This document shows positions 1-13,289 of a DNA stretch of 64,000 nt, piece after piece. This stretch comes from Caprimulgus europaeus. Its lineage: Eukaryota > Chordata > Aves > Caprimulgiformes > Caprimulgidae. Made by a program: the position numbers and the translations under genes. A model generated the notes under the pieces. That model saw only the letters and a program-made list of their open reading frames with translations. It was not told the DNA's origin and searched no databases. Each line of letters starts with the position of its first letter. Position 1 is the stretch's first letter. Location of the stretch: NCBI GenBank assembly GCA_907165065.1, contig OU015540.1, positions 1,410,001 to 1,474,000 of the forward strand. The letters run 5' to 3'.

Positions 1-3000
1 GTTCAGTTGTATCTCTGTTGCATGGCACCATGGTGCGTGTGGGTTTGCAGAAAAGACCCAAAGCCCTAGGAATTGGTTTTTGTATGTGTTGTGCTGCAAG
101 CCCTGGGCAGGATTGGGACCTGGTAGTGCTGGGTACTGTACACAAGCATACTGGAAACAGACCTTATCCTCGGGATCTTGCAATAGAAATAGACAAGGAA
201 AAAGAAAAAGGAACTCTTCCTGGTTTTCAGCTGGGTAAGGCTGTGAAAGGTTTGTGCTCGGAGAGAGTGAGGGAGTTCCTGAGGTCATACAAAGAGTTTG
301 TGTCCGCGCCCAGCACTGAGCCCTCCCAAGCTGCTGAGGTGCAGCTGAGTGTGATAGACACGTGGGCTTGCACGTGCACATGGGGCCAGTCTGACATGGA
401 GATCTTGCCACGTGAGATGGTTTGCTGGGGGTGCACATGCATCGAGGTGCCAGTGGTCTGTAGCACCTTCAGACTGGCAGAGCTGCATTCACTGTCTTGT
501 CCTGGCCCCAAAGGCTCAGATGAGGTTTGTTTTGGAGTGGGGAGAACAGCACCTTGTCATCAGATCCTGTTGCTGCCTTGTAAAGAACCATCCCTGCCCT
601 AACCCCTGCTCCTGGTGCGCATGGAGGTCCTGCCTCTCTTTGTAAGCCTGTGTAGACACTGTTCCTGCATGGTGACCTCCAGGAAGCAGGATTCATTTAG
701 GTAAATTTGGTGTGACAAGAGGAACAACATTTCGTCATGAGTTTGTGCCAGGGCTCTGGATTAATCATTATTGTGCTTAATGGGTTTTAACTGAAAGCTG
801 GAACCGTCTGCATCACCTGACAGCTCTGCAGTGGGGTGTCAGGCTTTGGCACGGCTTTGCTACCCGGAACTGGGGTTTCTGCAAGGCATGAGGGAATGGA
901 GAGCAATGGTTAATCGGTGGGATGGAGTTAATCATTCACTGAATTCCTTAGCTACAAACTCTCTCCTCAGTCATTTCTTTTTTTTTGGTGCATTGCTGGA
1001 AAGGAAATGGGGGTATGTGAAGCAAAACCATACTTAACAAGTCACAGTAGCCCTGGTGTGTGTAGGATTTCTTGCCTTTTGCTGAGGGTGGAGCTCCCCT
1101 GTGGCAGGAGATGCTTGAATGAGTTGATAGAGCTGAGCAGTGCTGGGAAATCTGATATATCTGCACCTTTCACTTTGGATGCCTGGGCCAGAGGTTGAGG
1201 AAAGGAAATGTCTGGCCTTTCACCTGCCTGAGACCCAAGGCAAAGATCTATATTTGTCTCGCAGCAGTCACTGGCATCACCACCACCTCAACCAGAAGTG
1301 AGAAAACTTATCTTAATTAATGAAATGGCAAGGATGCAATTACTTACAAGAGTCTGGCCCTGCCAGCCAAAACATGAGTCAGCTACCTCTCATAAATCTG
1401 CAGATTAAAAATAAACTAAAAAAGGCCAAATGTTGTTGCCATCTGGGTTTTGAGCCTGAAGTCCCATGTAGAAGACATTTGGAGGCATCTGTACTACTTA
1501 ATGAGGAGATGCAGAGGGAAAAAAGACTTCAGTAAAATAAAAGAGAAGGAAAAAAGTAGACATCATCATTTAATATCATGATTCCAGGAGACAGCTTTAG
1601 GGAACCCACCACTTCTCTTATGGCAAGGCTGAGTATATCTTCTCATTCTCTTTTGAGGTAAAAGTTGGTCATCTAGAGCCGTGTCCCATGGGACCAGATA
1701 CGGGAGTTGATGAGGATTCAAGCGAGCTTGATACAGGCTTTGAGGTTGCTAAAGAGGCAGCTGAAAGCTGGAGGGTCAGTTTTAGAAGATTTATCGTGTG
1801 CTCAGATGGGCTCTGTGACATTTCTGCTGTTTAGAGGTAAATATTTAATCTGTAGGTAACCAAAGACTGAACCGAGTTCTGTGCCAGATGGAGCTAGCCT
1901 TCGATCCAGGAATCTGAGTCTGCCTTCCTCTCCCTCCCAGCCCTGATTCACCTCCCAGACACCACTCAGACCTTGGGAAATTTTATCCCTGAGCTTCTGG
2001 CTTTTGTCTCTTTCTGAGGCAGAAGAGTGATTGTAGAGCTGGGGAGGGTGGTTACAAGGTGGGGATGTGGTGTACCCAACTGTGACAGGTCTGCTCTGTT
2101 CCTCAGGAGCGCTGACTGGGCCCAAGAGGTGTGACTGTAATTGGGACCTGCAGGTTCAGGATTTATTTAGTGGGGAGCATGAAACTCAAGTACTGTGAAG
2201 TATTTAATGGGAAGGGCAAGTTCCTCCAGCTCCCTCTTTGATTTCAGAGTTCTCTTCCATTCTTCCAGCCTCACCTTCTCTGCATGTTCAGCAGGGCTGT
2301 CTGACCAATATTTTTCTCATGCCTTCTGAGGACTTTGGTGAAAAATTGTGACTTAAAGCCTGATTCTGGTCTGTCCTGTAGCAAAGACAGCAACAATGTC
2401 ATTTGCTTGAGTACTGTAAACCCATGCCAGGAGTACAGAGGTGGGGGAGCAGATTCCTACTCTTCCTGTGCTGGTAGAGCTTGTGAGCCTTTGAATGCCA
2501 AGTGTAAGGGCTGGTGCCAGCCCCTGGGGTGTCTGCACATAATAGCCCTGGAGGGATCGCTTGTGTAGCTGATTGTTTCCAAGTTGAAACTACAACCCCT
2601 AATTGCTCACTGTAAGTTACCAGGACTCCCCATGTGGAATCTTGTTAGATGGCATCGTTAATGGCAGAGCAGAGGGAGCGTTTGAAAGTGTGTTTGGTGA
2701 TAGATTGAACTAAGGAAGATTTGTCTAAGAGTGCAGATGCCATTAGGTGAGGAAATCTTGCTGTAGTTCTGGTCCCCAGTTGTGAGCCAGCAGTTGTAAG
2801 GTTGAGTCTGTCTTCACATCAAGAGAGCTGGGTTATTACAAGAAGATGGATTTAATTTACTGGCAGTTTCTTGCAGGGATTTTTTTGAGGTCCCAGGTAG
2901 GATGAGCATGCTGACTGTGTCCAGGCTCCTGTGGGAACTGCTGCTGTGCAGGGAGGGGCTCCTGGAACCAGCTCTGTGGTTGCATTTCTTGGGAAGTCTC

Positions 3001-4519
3001 TCCCATTTCTTTCCATGCCATTAGTGATGTTCCCAACCCAGTTTGCCTCCTCCGTTAAGACGAAGCCAGAGTCTGGCAAGGAGAGGGGGAGGTCATGGAG
3101 GGGGAATTCTGAAATCCCCCAGATCCATGGTTCAGAGATGTCCAGTTGCGAAAGACTTTTCCTGGTAGGGGACAGTGCTGGTTCCAAGGGGTGTTTCATA
3201 AACCCCCCCTGCTTCCTGGGGCTGTCTCTGTCCCTGCTGCCACTTGGACAGTTAAGTGCATGCAGTCAACCAGAGTCTGATGGTCACTTTTCAGAAAAAA
3301 GAAACAAAAAGAAAAAGCCCAGCCTCCTGGAAGCTCAGGACAGATATTGCTGGCAGGAGCTTTGGTGCAAACGTGAAAGAGCCTGGCTAAGTCAGGAGAG
3401 GTCCTGCAGCTCTTTGCTGGGGCTTCAAACCAGCCTCATGGGAAGGGTCACCTTCTTCCCTTAACTTCTGTAGCAGTGACCTGTAGTTCTTCATCTTTTT
3501 CCTGCTGCTGTTCTGTCTTACTCTGCCACATCAGTTGCAGTTGCCCTTTATCTGAGACAAAGTCATATTTGCACGTTGCTTTCGCTCCCTGAGCCAGGGA
3601 CGCAGCAGCCGGTCCCTCCATCTCCTCAGTCACAGAGTTGCTGGTGAGCTCTCCTCCCTGCTCTGCGCACACCCATCACGCTGTTTGTCACTCACCTGGT
3701 ACTCTGCTGCTCTGTTTGGCTCTCCTGTCTGCCATGACAGGCAGGTGGAGCCAAAAAAAAGCCAAATGAGAAGGAAAAATAACTCAGTTAGCGTTAGTCA
3801 TGCTGCAGAATGCGTTAGCAGTTCAACAATGGCCTTAAACACCTAGTGGGATCCAATTTAAACCCATAAAAGTGAGGAAGTCCAGACTTGGAGCCTGTTC
3901 TTCTACCTGTGTAAGCAGCCATGCATGGAGTAGCTGTGGCACAAGCAGGCTAGGAAGGTGTGGGGATTTTTTTTTTACTCCATCAAACAATTGTCATTTG
4001 TTTCCAAAGGTTTGATTTTATTGTTCCTCCTATTTCACACAGGAGGGAATTTAAAAAACAAACAAACAAGCAAACCAAAGACACAAGACACCTCAGAGGA
4101 AAATTTTTTTTTGCTCAAATTATGCTGAATGTAGGAGCTGGAACTCCAGGTAGCTTCACAAAAATGTCATAATATTTGATAAATCTGGATGTCATAAATA
4201 TATATATGAAAGCCATGCTCAGGTGTCTGAGACCAGGAGATCTGCCTTTGTGTGGTATGTGGGAACACTGGTCACAACTGCAAACTCCTTTCTGCATTTA
4301 CAGCCCAGGCCTGAGCGTGGACAGGCAATGGCTGTTTCATGTCTAGTGTGATGCTTTCCCTCTTCATCTGCTGCAAACCACGGCCTGATCCCTCTTAGAA
4401 GGCTTCCAGACCCCATAGGAGCTGGGGAGCTGGTCTGCCTGCAAAGGACCCAGAGTGTCTAATAAACTTCAGAGTCACCCCTCCCTCTGCTCGGGTCTCT
4501 CCTTTTGGGGGTGTCAGAA

Positions 4520-4660
4520 GAGTCCCAGCCCCGTGGTGAGGAGCGAGGACACGGCTTTGCGGATGTCCCACCACGTCTCTGAGCGGTTCGGCCGCCAGCC
4601 CCGGTGCGGGTCCCTGCGTGTGAACCGGGAGGGCTCTGCGGGAGGAAGCGGTTCCCAGAC
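4520..4660. other. CpG-dense patch in intron 1
   Basis: About 140 bp contain well over ten CpG dinucleotides, with runs such as GAGCGGTTCGGCCGCC, while the flanks have few. No open frame here looks like an LRR N-cap or signal peptide on either strand. It may be a small unmethylated regulatory patch or chance composition. Confidence 0.3.
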
Positions 4661-7600
4661 ATGGCAGGCGGCTCTCGGACTTTTCTTGGCAGGAAGGTGT
4701 GGAAAATGTTGGAAAGGCAAGATGGAGCAAAGGCAGGCGGTGGCTCAGTCTGCCTGGAGATCAGACCTGTGTGCGAGGCTGGGGGCTCTGCATGGCACGC
4801 TCCTCGGTCCCTCTGCCTGGATGGGATCCCTCTTCGTTCCCACTATACTTACAGTCATTACATGCTCCTAAATTTATTTTATTCTATTTTGAGGGAAACA
4901 GTAGCTCTTTTGACAGCCTTCCAAGGCATGAGAGGACAGACAGACTGCTTATTGAGAAAAACCTCGGGGTCTTTGTCTTCCTGAAGCCACCGACAAGCAC
5001 AGAGCCCAGCTCCCAGCGACTCTCAGCTGCTGTTTGTGCTGGGAGCCAGAGAGAGGGGTGCACTCAGCGTGGGCTGACGCTGTCGGCATAGGCACGACTG
5101 GGCAGCCATCCCAGCATGACTTGGCTGAATAAGGGACTGGTTTTGTCTTTTCCTACATGACCCAGGACCTTTGCTGACCACCGGTGCCCAGGCCGTGGTT
5201 CCCCTGTCTGCTGGAAAGCAGCTTTCCCAGCAGCTCTGCTCTCCCAGGCACGCACAAGGTGCCCGGCAGTCTGCGTGGGGGACGGCACAGTCGTGCTGCT
5301 GGTAAAGACAGGGAGCTCCAGCGTTTGTCATTGTCCCAGAGAGATCTGGGCTTAGTCTTGTCTGCAGAAGGCAGCACCTCTCCTGTGACAGACCTGCAGA
5401 GAGCAGACCGTGGATCAGAGTCTGCCTGTCCTCACAGCAGCAGCGGGATGGAGGATTCGGTTCTTGCTCCGTAGTGTCCCTTTCCCAGTGCGCTGGCGAT
5501 TCCTCTTTCCATCTTAAACCCTGCTTTGATGCTGGATTGCACCCTTAGAGAGCTGTGCCTGTGTTTCAGCAGTGGATTAGGTAATCCCTGTGCACAGAGC
5601 GTGCTTCAGTGAGTGGAGCTGGTGATGTCCTTTTGGATCCAAGAGGAAGAGGGGTGCTATGGAAACGTAACTTGTTATTATATGGGAATGAAATTTGTTA
5701 TTTCGCTCTTCTGCCTCAGTTTGTGATTACACCATGGAGCAATTTTTAGCCTTGGCAAGAAGGTGATTTAACATAAGACCAGAGATGCAGTTTAACTCAG
5801 TGTCTACCATAAATCCTGAGGAACAACGATGCCGCCTGAGGCTTGGTGTACCTCGAGAGCTGGGCAGATGTTCTTTCTGCCAGCAGAGCTGATGTGAGGT
5901 CTGATTTATGAATGTGATACCTCCTGACATTGCTGTGGTGTCCAAAGATTACCAAGGATGTTTACTGAAACCCTCCAGAGTCTCCGTATGGAGCCTAAGA
6001 AGGGATCAGACTGAATTTACAGGTCCTGCTGTGCCAAGCCTGCTCCTGGTAACCTTCCAGTCTCTGCTTTACTGGGAGCAGAGGCGGTGGATGGTGGCAG
6101 CAGGGCGCAGAGCGTGGCACAGGGGAGCGGGCTGCACGTCACCGCGTGTCGGGGCGCTCTGTCCTCACTGTTTTATTGGCCTTGGCGCTGCTTCGGTTCA
6201 TGCTCTTCTTTCCATTCTAAACAAAGCAAATTTACTGGTGGTTTGTATTTACTGCTGACACCCTCTTACACAATCACCCTCGTGGTTTTTTATCTTCAGC
6301 TTATGAAGAATAGGGTAGAGTAATTTTGTATTTAATCATTAAATTCAGACATAGTCCAGGACAGTTGCCCAAACCTGCAGCGAAGCATCAGGCTCCCCGA
6401 GGACTCCTCAGCCAGCACTGTCCGGGTTTCATGTGAGCAGCGCTGTGCCCGAGAGGGGACTCAGCTTTGGGTTTGTGTTTTACTCAACAGAAAGTGAAAC
6501 AACAACAAAATTAATTTGTTTACAGTAGGAAATAAAGCTGTGAAGTGGAAGGGGTGTGAGTTTCCTTTTTAAATTGTCTGTCCCCGCTCCAGTGACGTCT
6601 GCCCTGTTGGGTCTCTGGTGGTTTGTGTCTCCGTTGTTGGTGTGTGCGGGGTGTGGATGTGTCGTGGCTGTGAGCGTGGGACAGCGGTAGCTGCCTGGCG
6701 TCAGAGGACCTGTGCCTGGGAACTTTGGAGCAAACCTGAACTGGGGAAGATTTAAGATTAATAACATAGAGAAGATTTCTGAGAGCAAGAATCAGCTCCT
6801 GGGGGAAAGCCCCTTTGCTGCAGCTGATGGAAGGTGGCGTGGGGGAGAGACTGGGGCAGAGCTTTGTGTTGGGGCTCCGTGCTGGGTTGCTTCGGTGAGA
6901 GGGACGGATGGGGAGCACCACGGGGTGCTGAGCCCCTGTGTCAGTCCCAGCAGAAGCTTGTGTGGGGGGGAGACAATAATTCAATGCATTTTACAGTTTG
7001 ATGTGCCTGTACATATTGACCTGGGAAAGAAATGTCTCTTGACTTTGCATATGAAAAGAAAAAAAGGAAAGTCCACAGTATGGGCTGCTGTTGGTGAGGT
7101 TCACCCCTGGGCACAGAGCCTGCACAAACACGGCCCATGAAACCACTGCAGCCTTATCCTGAGGTCTTGAGGAGGACAGGGGTGTTTCACAGGCCTTGTT
7201 CTGGTGTTGTCCTTGGGGGAGTGCTTAGCCCTGGCTAGCTGAACCACAGCAGGCTTCGCCTGGGGCTTCTCACCAGGGCTGCGGCACACGGCGTCTTGGG
7301 CTGATGCAGAAATCAAACTGTGGGCTCCAGCCTGTTCCTGCTAATATGATTAAGAAATTGGGGAGAAAAAGCCTTGCAAAAGCTACTGGGAAGAGATGCT
7401 TGCCAGAAAGAATAATTAAAGAAAAAAGGTGGCTGTAGGAGAAGAAAAAATGCTGATTGTGAATCACCAACTGTCCGTGACTTCCCGCTGCAAAGGGTTG
7501 GACGGCCCAGCCTGTGTATTTGTGCTGGCAGGGAGCGATCTCTGCAATAACAGCCGTACCCTGCTTAGCTTTGCTACTATTTGGAGGATCTGTGCCAGGG

Positions 7601-9250
7601 CTGATTGGAATCCCCCAGGCAGGCATTAGAAGGTCTTTTAAAATTGAGGGGGGCAAAAAACCCTGTGCAGCCTCCAGAGAAATTGGCTTTGTTGGAAAAA
7701 AGAAATCCGCAGTAGGATGCTGAAGTGTGTGAGATGTTTGGTGTGACAGCTTTTAATGCGATCAGGGAAGGAATACCTCCCAGCAGTATTTGCAGGTATT
7801 AAATCATTAGGAAGATTAGCAGAGTTGCAAGGCCTTTTTTTTTTTTTCCCTAGACAGTTTCTTGCACATAATGATGTCTTAAAAAAAGGGTTATAGGCGT
7901 TGGTCCTGTGGGAGAAAGGAGAGACACCGTAGAGAGCCTCCCTTTAACAGATCACTGACGTGACCTGTGGTGTGGAGTGAGTGAAGTTATCCTTTCTGTG
8001 ATGCCCTCACAGCAAAATCGGATCAACTGTGTCTCTGTTTGTGTTTAATTTGAGGGAGAGACATCCCTTCTCCAGAGCTGATCAGGGAAGGGAGTCTGCA
8101 GAAGCAGGCCCCTCCTCATGAGGCTGTGGGCACAGCTGGCCAGTTACCCCAGCTCTGGAGCCACTGTGGCTGGGACAACTGTCCTCTAGGAAGCCAACTG
8201 GGACCCCGAGCCTCAATCCTGAGGGCTGCTGCAGGGCTGCTGCGATTTCCTCCTGTTTCTGCCCAGGCTGAGTTGGAACAGATGCTCTAGAGATGATATG
8301 TGCCTGACCCGAGGGTGTTTGTGGCTTGTGTACACATGTATGCACCAGGGCAGGGGATGATGCCTGGCACTAAGCTGTGCAAGTTGTGAAGGATTGGGGT
8401 GTCTTTCCCCAGGGAAGTGTGGAAGTTCTCCCTAAGAAGCACACACCTTCTGCTTTTGTTAGCAGCCCCAGCTTCTCCACTCCAGGACTGCAGCACGAGC
8501 CGGTCTAGGCAGCAGGTAGTCAGAAGCGATTGCAGTTACTGAAGGTCTTGTGGGCTGCAGCAGAGCAGGGCAGAAGTTGTGTCAGAGCCAGCAAAGTCAA
8601 GCCCAGGAGGGTCTTTGACTGAGCTGGAGGTTGGAGGTGAGTTGTTTTCACTGCTCTGGACAGGTGGAGGTCAGTCTCAGGCAGATCATGTTCAAGTTTT
8701 GGCGCTCTCCTATCTGGACCTTAACTTTCCCCAGCGCTGGGTAGAGAGTTGTGTGAGATGTACGAGTCCTGCTTAACCCGTGAGATCCAAACCCTTCCTG
8801 CAGCATCAGGCCAGTATCATTCCAGCTGTGTCACTGCTGACGTGTAAGGCCCGAGTCCCGAGCGAGCTGCTCGTTTCCCTTTGTACCGACTTGGGGGCCT
8901 CTAACATCAGCATTTTTTTGAGCAGAAATATTCTGACTGCATCACAGAAGACTTCTAATGCTGAAAGGAAGCGACTCAACCGCACGCGTTATTAGTGCCA
9001 GAAACATGCGGATGCGTTTTGTGCTGGAACCAGCGGGTCTGTATGGGGTTCTCATTGGTTCTTGTTTTCAGGAGGAAGATGTTTAAGGATCTATAGTGAA
9101 CATACTCCAGAAGCATTGGGAGCAGAGCCCTCCAACCCAAACAGCCACATCTGAAAAAACACAGGGCAGCTCGGCCCGGCGTCGGCACTGGGACACGGGG
9201 ATTCAGGAAGGGCCTGTCCTTCGGCGTCCTGGAAACCCTCTCCCTTTTCT

Positions 9251-9268
9251 CTGTCTGTCTGTCTGTCC
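9251..9268. repeat. Short (CTGT)n microsatellite
   Basis: About four and a half tandem copies of CTGT on the + strand. Confidence 0.7.
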
Positions 9269-9847
9269 AGTTGCAGAGCACACTGGCTCTGGGTCTTTAC
9301 TGTGCCCTGTGATTTATGACACATACCGTCAGCCAGAGCTGCTGCTCAGTGAATTCCTTCAGCATCTCTGTTCCAGCAGGGATTTGTGGGCCTGACTTTG
9401 AGTTATGGTGCCCTTGTGCTAGAGAGATGTTTACAACCAAAGGGCAGAGTGGGAGCTCTTTCTCCGTGGGAATCGTGGCAATGCTGTTATCTCAAGCTTC
9501 AGAAGGAGCTGTGGTGCATGGACACCACCCGAGACACAGGCCTGCCTGCCCCTGGAGCACCTAAACCATTTGCTTGAGGTTGCTTAATTAATCAGGTTTG
9601 CTTTCTTCACCCCCTGAAGTAGAGGAAACCTCTGGGGTTGATTCTAAATCTGCCATTGCCCAGCAAACCCGAATGTTAACTACACACCCAGGCAGCTGCC
9701 CTGGAAGGGTTTTCTTTAGCTGGTGGACACAGCAGAACTGCTCGGGGTCCTTTAATGGAGCACATGTTTAGGCATTTACAGCAGTCCCAAGTTGTTTCTG
9801 TATTTGATAAAATGTAGTTCAATAAGAAAGTCCATTTTGGGGCAGAA

Positions 9848-9848
<1 letters not shown>

Positions 9849-9878
<30 letters not shown>

Positions 9879-9908
9879 GTATGCATGTGTCTGTCTGTCT
9901 GTCTCTCT
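9849..9908. repeat. (GTCT)n microsatellite, interrupted
   Basis: Two runs of tandem GTCT/CTGT separated by a short TGTATGCATGTG interruption. A typical polymorphic tetranucleotide repeat. Confidence 0.9.
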
Positions 9909-11175
9909 AGCTAATTTCAAACCCAGAATATTGCAACACCCAGGGATCCAGGGAGAGTGAGAGTGAGCCAGGAAAGGAAAGGAGCTGTGTTTAGGAACTA
10001 GCCTAGATGATGTTTGTTGGTGGGGACTTCATCAACACTCAGAAGCAGGAGAGATGCTGCAAACCTCAAACCTTGGCCAGCGTTTCAGAGCCACGCCTGG
10101 TGTTGCCTGCCCAGCCTGAAGCAGAGGGAGGAGATCAGGCTTCAGGAGCTGTCACCTGCAGACCCACAACCCTTCTGCTGGGCTCAGCATCCCATGGGAC
10201 CCTTGCCAGCGCACTGGGCACTGCAGCCTGGTGGCATCTGGGTCTTTTTTTGGGCCACCTGGAATTGTCCCAGTGCTGGCCCCATGGCTCACACTGGTCT
10301 GACTTTCCTGCCCTCACATGGTGTCTCCTCACTTCCCGTTTTCCCATCAGTGGTCCCTGAAACACCACAACATTCCTGACACAGCTACGGACCCGGGGAG
10401 GCGGAGAAGTCCTCATCAGTGAAGTTTCTGGCTACATTTGTGGTATCTTCAGCCTGATGAATAAGTGAGCTTTGCCCTTGTTCCTGCTGAGAGAACATCC
10501 CATCCCGAGGGTCTGCAGGCTTTCCTCTGGTCGCTGCAGCGCAGGACTTGTTTCCCTCCGTACTCATTTCCCTTCTTCTCTTCCTGCTGCTGGCACAGGC
10601 TGCCAAGCGCTTTGTTTCTGCCTCCCCCGTAGCTGTGTCTGCATCCTCTGCTGTTTGTGCTCCCGCTTTCCTCTGGAGGCTTCTTCAGTTTTTGAATGGC
10701 AGTTGCATTTTGGTCATGTTTGGATCCTGTGAGTTAGGGAGCACTGCACAGCGGGGGGCAGGGATGCTGCTCGGGTAACGTCCCTGTTCTGTCACCTGGC
10801 CTGTGGCTGTCAGGAGCAGTCCATCCTGGCTGAAGACCAGTTTAACCAGTAGATAGGTTCCTCTAATTCTGCAGGTCATGGTGGGAAGCAGCCAAGCCTC
10901 CCTCCATCTCCTGCAGTGCTCATTTTGCTGTGGGGAGCTGTGGCAAGTGTCACTTTTCAGAGGTGACAGTGAGAAACAGCCCTTGTCCTTGTCACTCCTG
11001 GGGTTTGCTTTTCTTCTTTAAGAAGAAATTGAGCACCTGGAAGAAATGTGGACCCCAGGCCCAGCCAAAATCTCTTGAAAGAGACCTCGTAGAGGGGAAT
11101 GCTTGTCCTCATAGCCTGGCAGCAGCGTGGCAGGACAGCGGGTGTTGGGTCCCTGCGTCCCTCCTGGTGAGGGAT

Positions 11176-11596
11176 GGGGAGCAGGGCACGGGGAAGGGGA
11201 GCAGGGCACGGGGATGGGGAGCAGGGCAGGAGGATGGGGAGCAGGGCAGGAGGATGGGGAGCAGGGCACAGGGATGGGGAGCAGGGCACGGGGAAGGGGA
11301 GCAGGGCACGGAGAAGGGGAGCAGGGCACGGGGAAGGGGATGGGGAGCAGGGCAGGAGGATGGGGAGCAGGGCACGGGGATGGGGAGCAGGGCATGGGGA
11401 AGGGGAGCAGGGCACGGAGAAGGGGAGCAGGGCACGGGGAAGGGGATGGGGAGCAGGGCAGGAGGATGGGGAGCAGGGCAGGAGGATGGGGAGCAGGGCA
11501 CGGAGAAGGGGAGAAGGGCACGGGGAAGGGGATGGGGAGCAGGGCAGGAGGATGGGGAGCAGGGCACGGGGAAGGGGAGCAGGGCATGGGGAAGGG
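11176..11596. repeat. G-rich minisatellite, 20-bp unit, about 20 copies
   Basis: The unit is GGGGAGCAGGGCA followed by a 7-base variable part (for example CGGGGAA, CGGGGAT, GGAGGAT, CGGAGAA, TGGGGAA). Unit starts fall every 20 bp from 11,176, with three 26-bp steps where GGGGAT is inserted (11,316 to 11,342, 11,422 to 11,448 and 11,508 to 11,534). The + strand is almost entirely purine with regular C. Several frames on both strands stay open through it, giving repetitive Gly/Arg or Pro/Ser/Cys reading frames; these are artefacts of a 20-bp unit without stop triplets and not genes. Confidence 0.95.
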
Positions 11597-12121
11597 GCTG
11601 GAGCTGCAGGAGCGTTACATAACGCCCCGCTCCGCTCCAGAGACACGTTCAAATGATTAATTTGAGGCTCTGGCAGCCGCTTCCCTATAATAATATTTTA
11701 AACATTACTTTTCCACTGGTTCTTGCCAGCAATCGTTATTTTGCGCTGTGGAGGCTGTAAAATTTCACTTCAAGGATGGGTTTCACTCCCGTTACAAAAT
11801 GTGTCTGGAATGTGCAGATGTTTCCTTCGGGGAGCAGCGAGCCAATCCGCTCTAACACATCATCCCCGCGGGGAGGACTCAACGTGCTCAGCAGCCCTAT
11901 TCACAAAATCACAAACAAACACACACACAGAGCCCTGTGGAGCTGTACCCAGGACTGGGCATGTTGCTCAAAGCCCAAGGTGTCTGCTGGAGCTGCAGGA
12001 GACGTTGGTCTGGGTGCTGCTGGGTTGTGGGGATGTAGGTGGTGGTGGCAGAGAGGAGCCCATGGAGCTGTGTGGGGTGTTATTGTAGCTCAGCTTTTAC
12101 ACATATGGGTGCCACATACAG

Positions 12122-12494
12122 GTTGTTGAGCCTGGAGAAGAGGAGGTTGAAGGGAAACCTTGTCACTGTCCACAACTCCCTGAAAGGAGGGGGTAGCCAA
12201 GCAGGTGTGTGTCTTTTCTCCCAAGTAACCAGTGATGGAACGAGGGGAAATGGCCTCAAGTTGCCCAAGGGAGGTTCAGATTGGATATCAGGAAAAATTT
12301 CTTCACTGAAAGGGTTCCCAGGCTCGGGAACGGGCTGTCTGGGGAGGTGGTGGAGTCCCCATCCCTGGGGGGATTTAAAGGATGGGCAGATGAGGTGCTC
12401 AGGGATCTGGTTCAGCAGTGGACAGGGACGGTTGGACTCGATGATCTCAAAGGTCTTTTCCAACCAAACGATTCTCTGATTCTGTGATTCTGTG
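12122..12494 (+). mobile_element. CR1 LINE 3' fragment
   Basis: 5'-truncated CR1 in sense orientation. It starts in the 'GAGCCTGGAGAAGAGGAGG' part near the end of ORF2 and ends in the hallmark tail, with ATTCTCTG, ATTCTGTG and ATTCTGTG in tandem at 12,471-12,494. Several differences from the other copies in the window suggest moderate age. Confidence 0.9.
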
Positions 12495-13289
12495 TTACTG
12501 TTTTCTGGAGACAGATTGGAAGAACTATGAAAACTTTGGCTTACTGGGTGCAAAGTAACATCCTGCAGGTATCCCAGGGTGTGCATGCCAAGGACAAGGA
12601 AGAGTTGCTGTAGACGTGCCAGAGTTAGAGAAAATCGAGAGATGGGATTTAATTGAATAAGAAAAGTTTGTGTGGAGAGTGGAGAACACTGAAAGTGCTT
12701 TTTATGGAACAGCCACTGGCAGATGGGAACCCCAACAACTGGGATGTGAGATTAAGGCTGTAACTATCCCTGAGGAATATCTTTGGGGCTGATCCTGGTT
12801 TTGTAGGAGGATCTAGGAGATCACTCTTTTTTTTTTTCACTTGAGTAATTTTCTCTTTCAGTGTCACCTTTACTGCCTGGGCTGGGAGAACAAAGCTGTT
12901 AGGTTTTTAAAGAGGACCCTTTAAAGCGGTTGTGTGTTGTGCACACAGGGACAAGTGCCCAGAGGAGATGTGCTGTGAGTGCTCCTGGAGTCCCTCTGCT
13001 CTGCCCCACACTGGCTGCTCCCCCCAGCTCAGAGCCTTGTGCCTCCTGCGGGGCTGTCCCCATGTCTGCAGGTCAGGACAGACATGAGGACAGGTGCTGT
13101 CTTCCTGCAGCTCCAGGTGGTGTATCTGGACTGAATAAGAACAGAGAACCTCATTTGGGGTGCTGGGTAGGTTTTGGTGATGGGCTTTGCCTTGGTCCCG
13201 ATGTGCACCTCTGTGTTGATCAGTAGACAGGGCTACCTTGCCTTCTACCCTGCAGAAAGTCCAAGGGGAGCCTGGAGGAGAAGTGAAGG

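Noticed and set aside
4560..4730. CpG-rich patch as PKD1 exon 1
   Set aside because: No signal peptide or LRR N-cap cysteine pattern in any frame, and no donor with the required two-base split.
10930..11660. Long open frames (up to about 230 codons) on both strands across the G-rich minisatellite
   Set aside because: They are repetitive, open in several frames at once, have no homology, and follow from a 20-bp unit lacking stop triplets.
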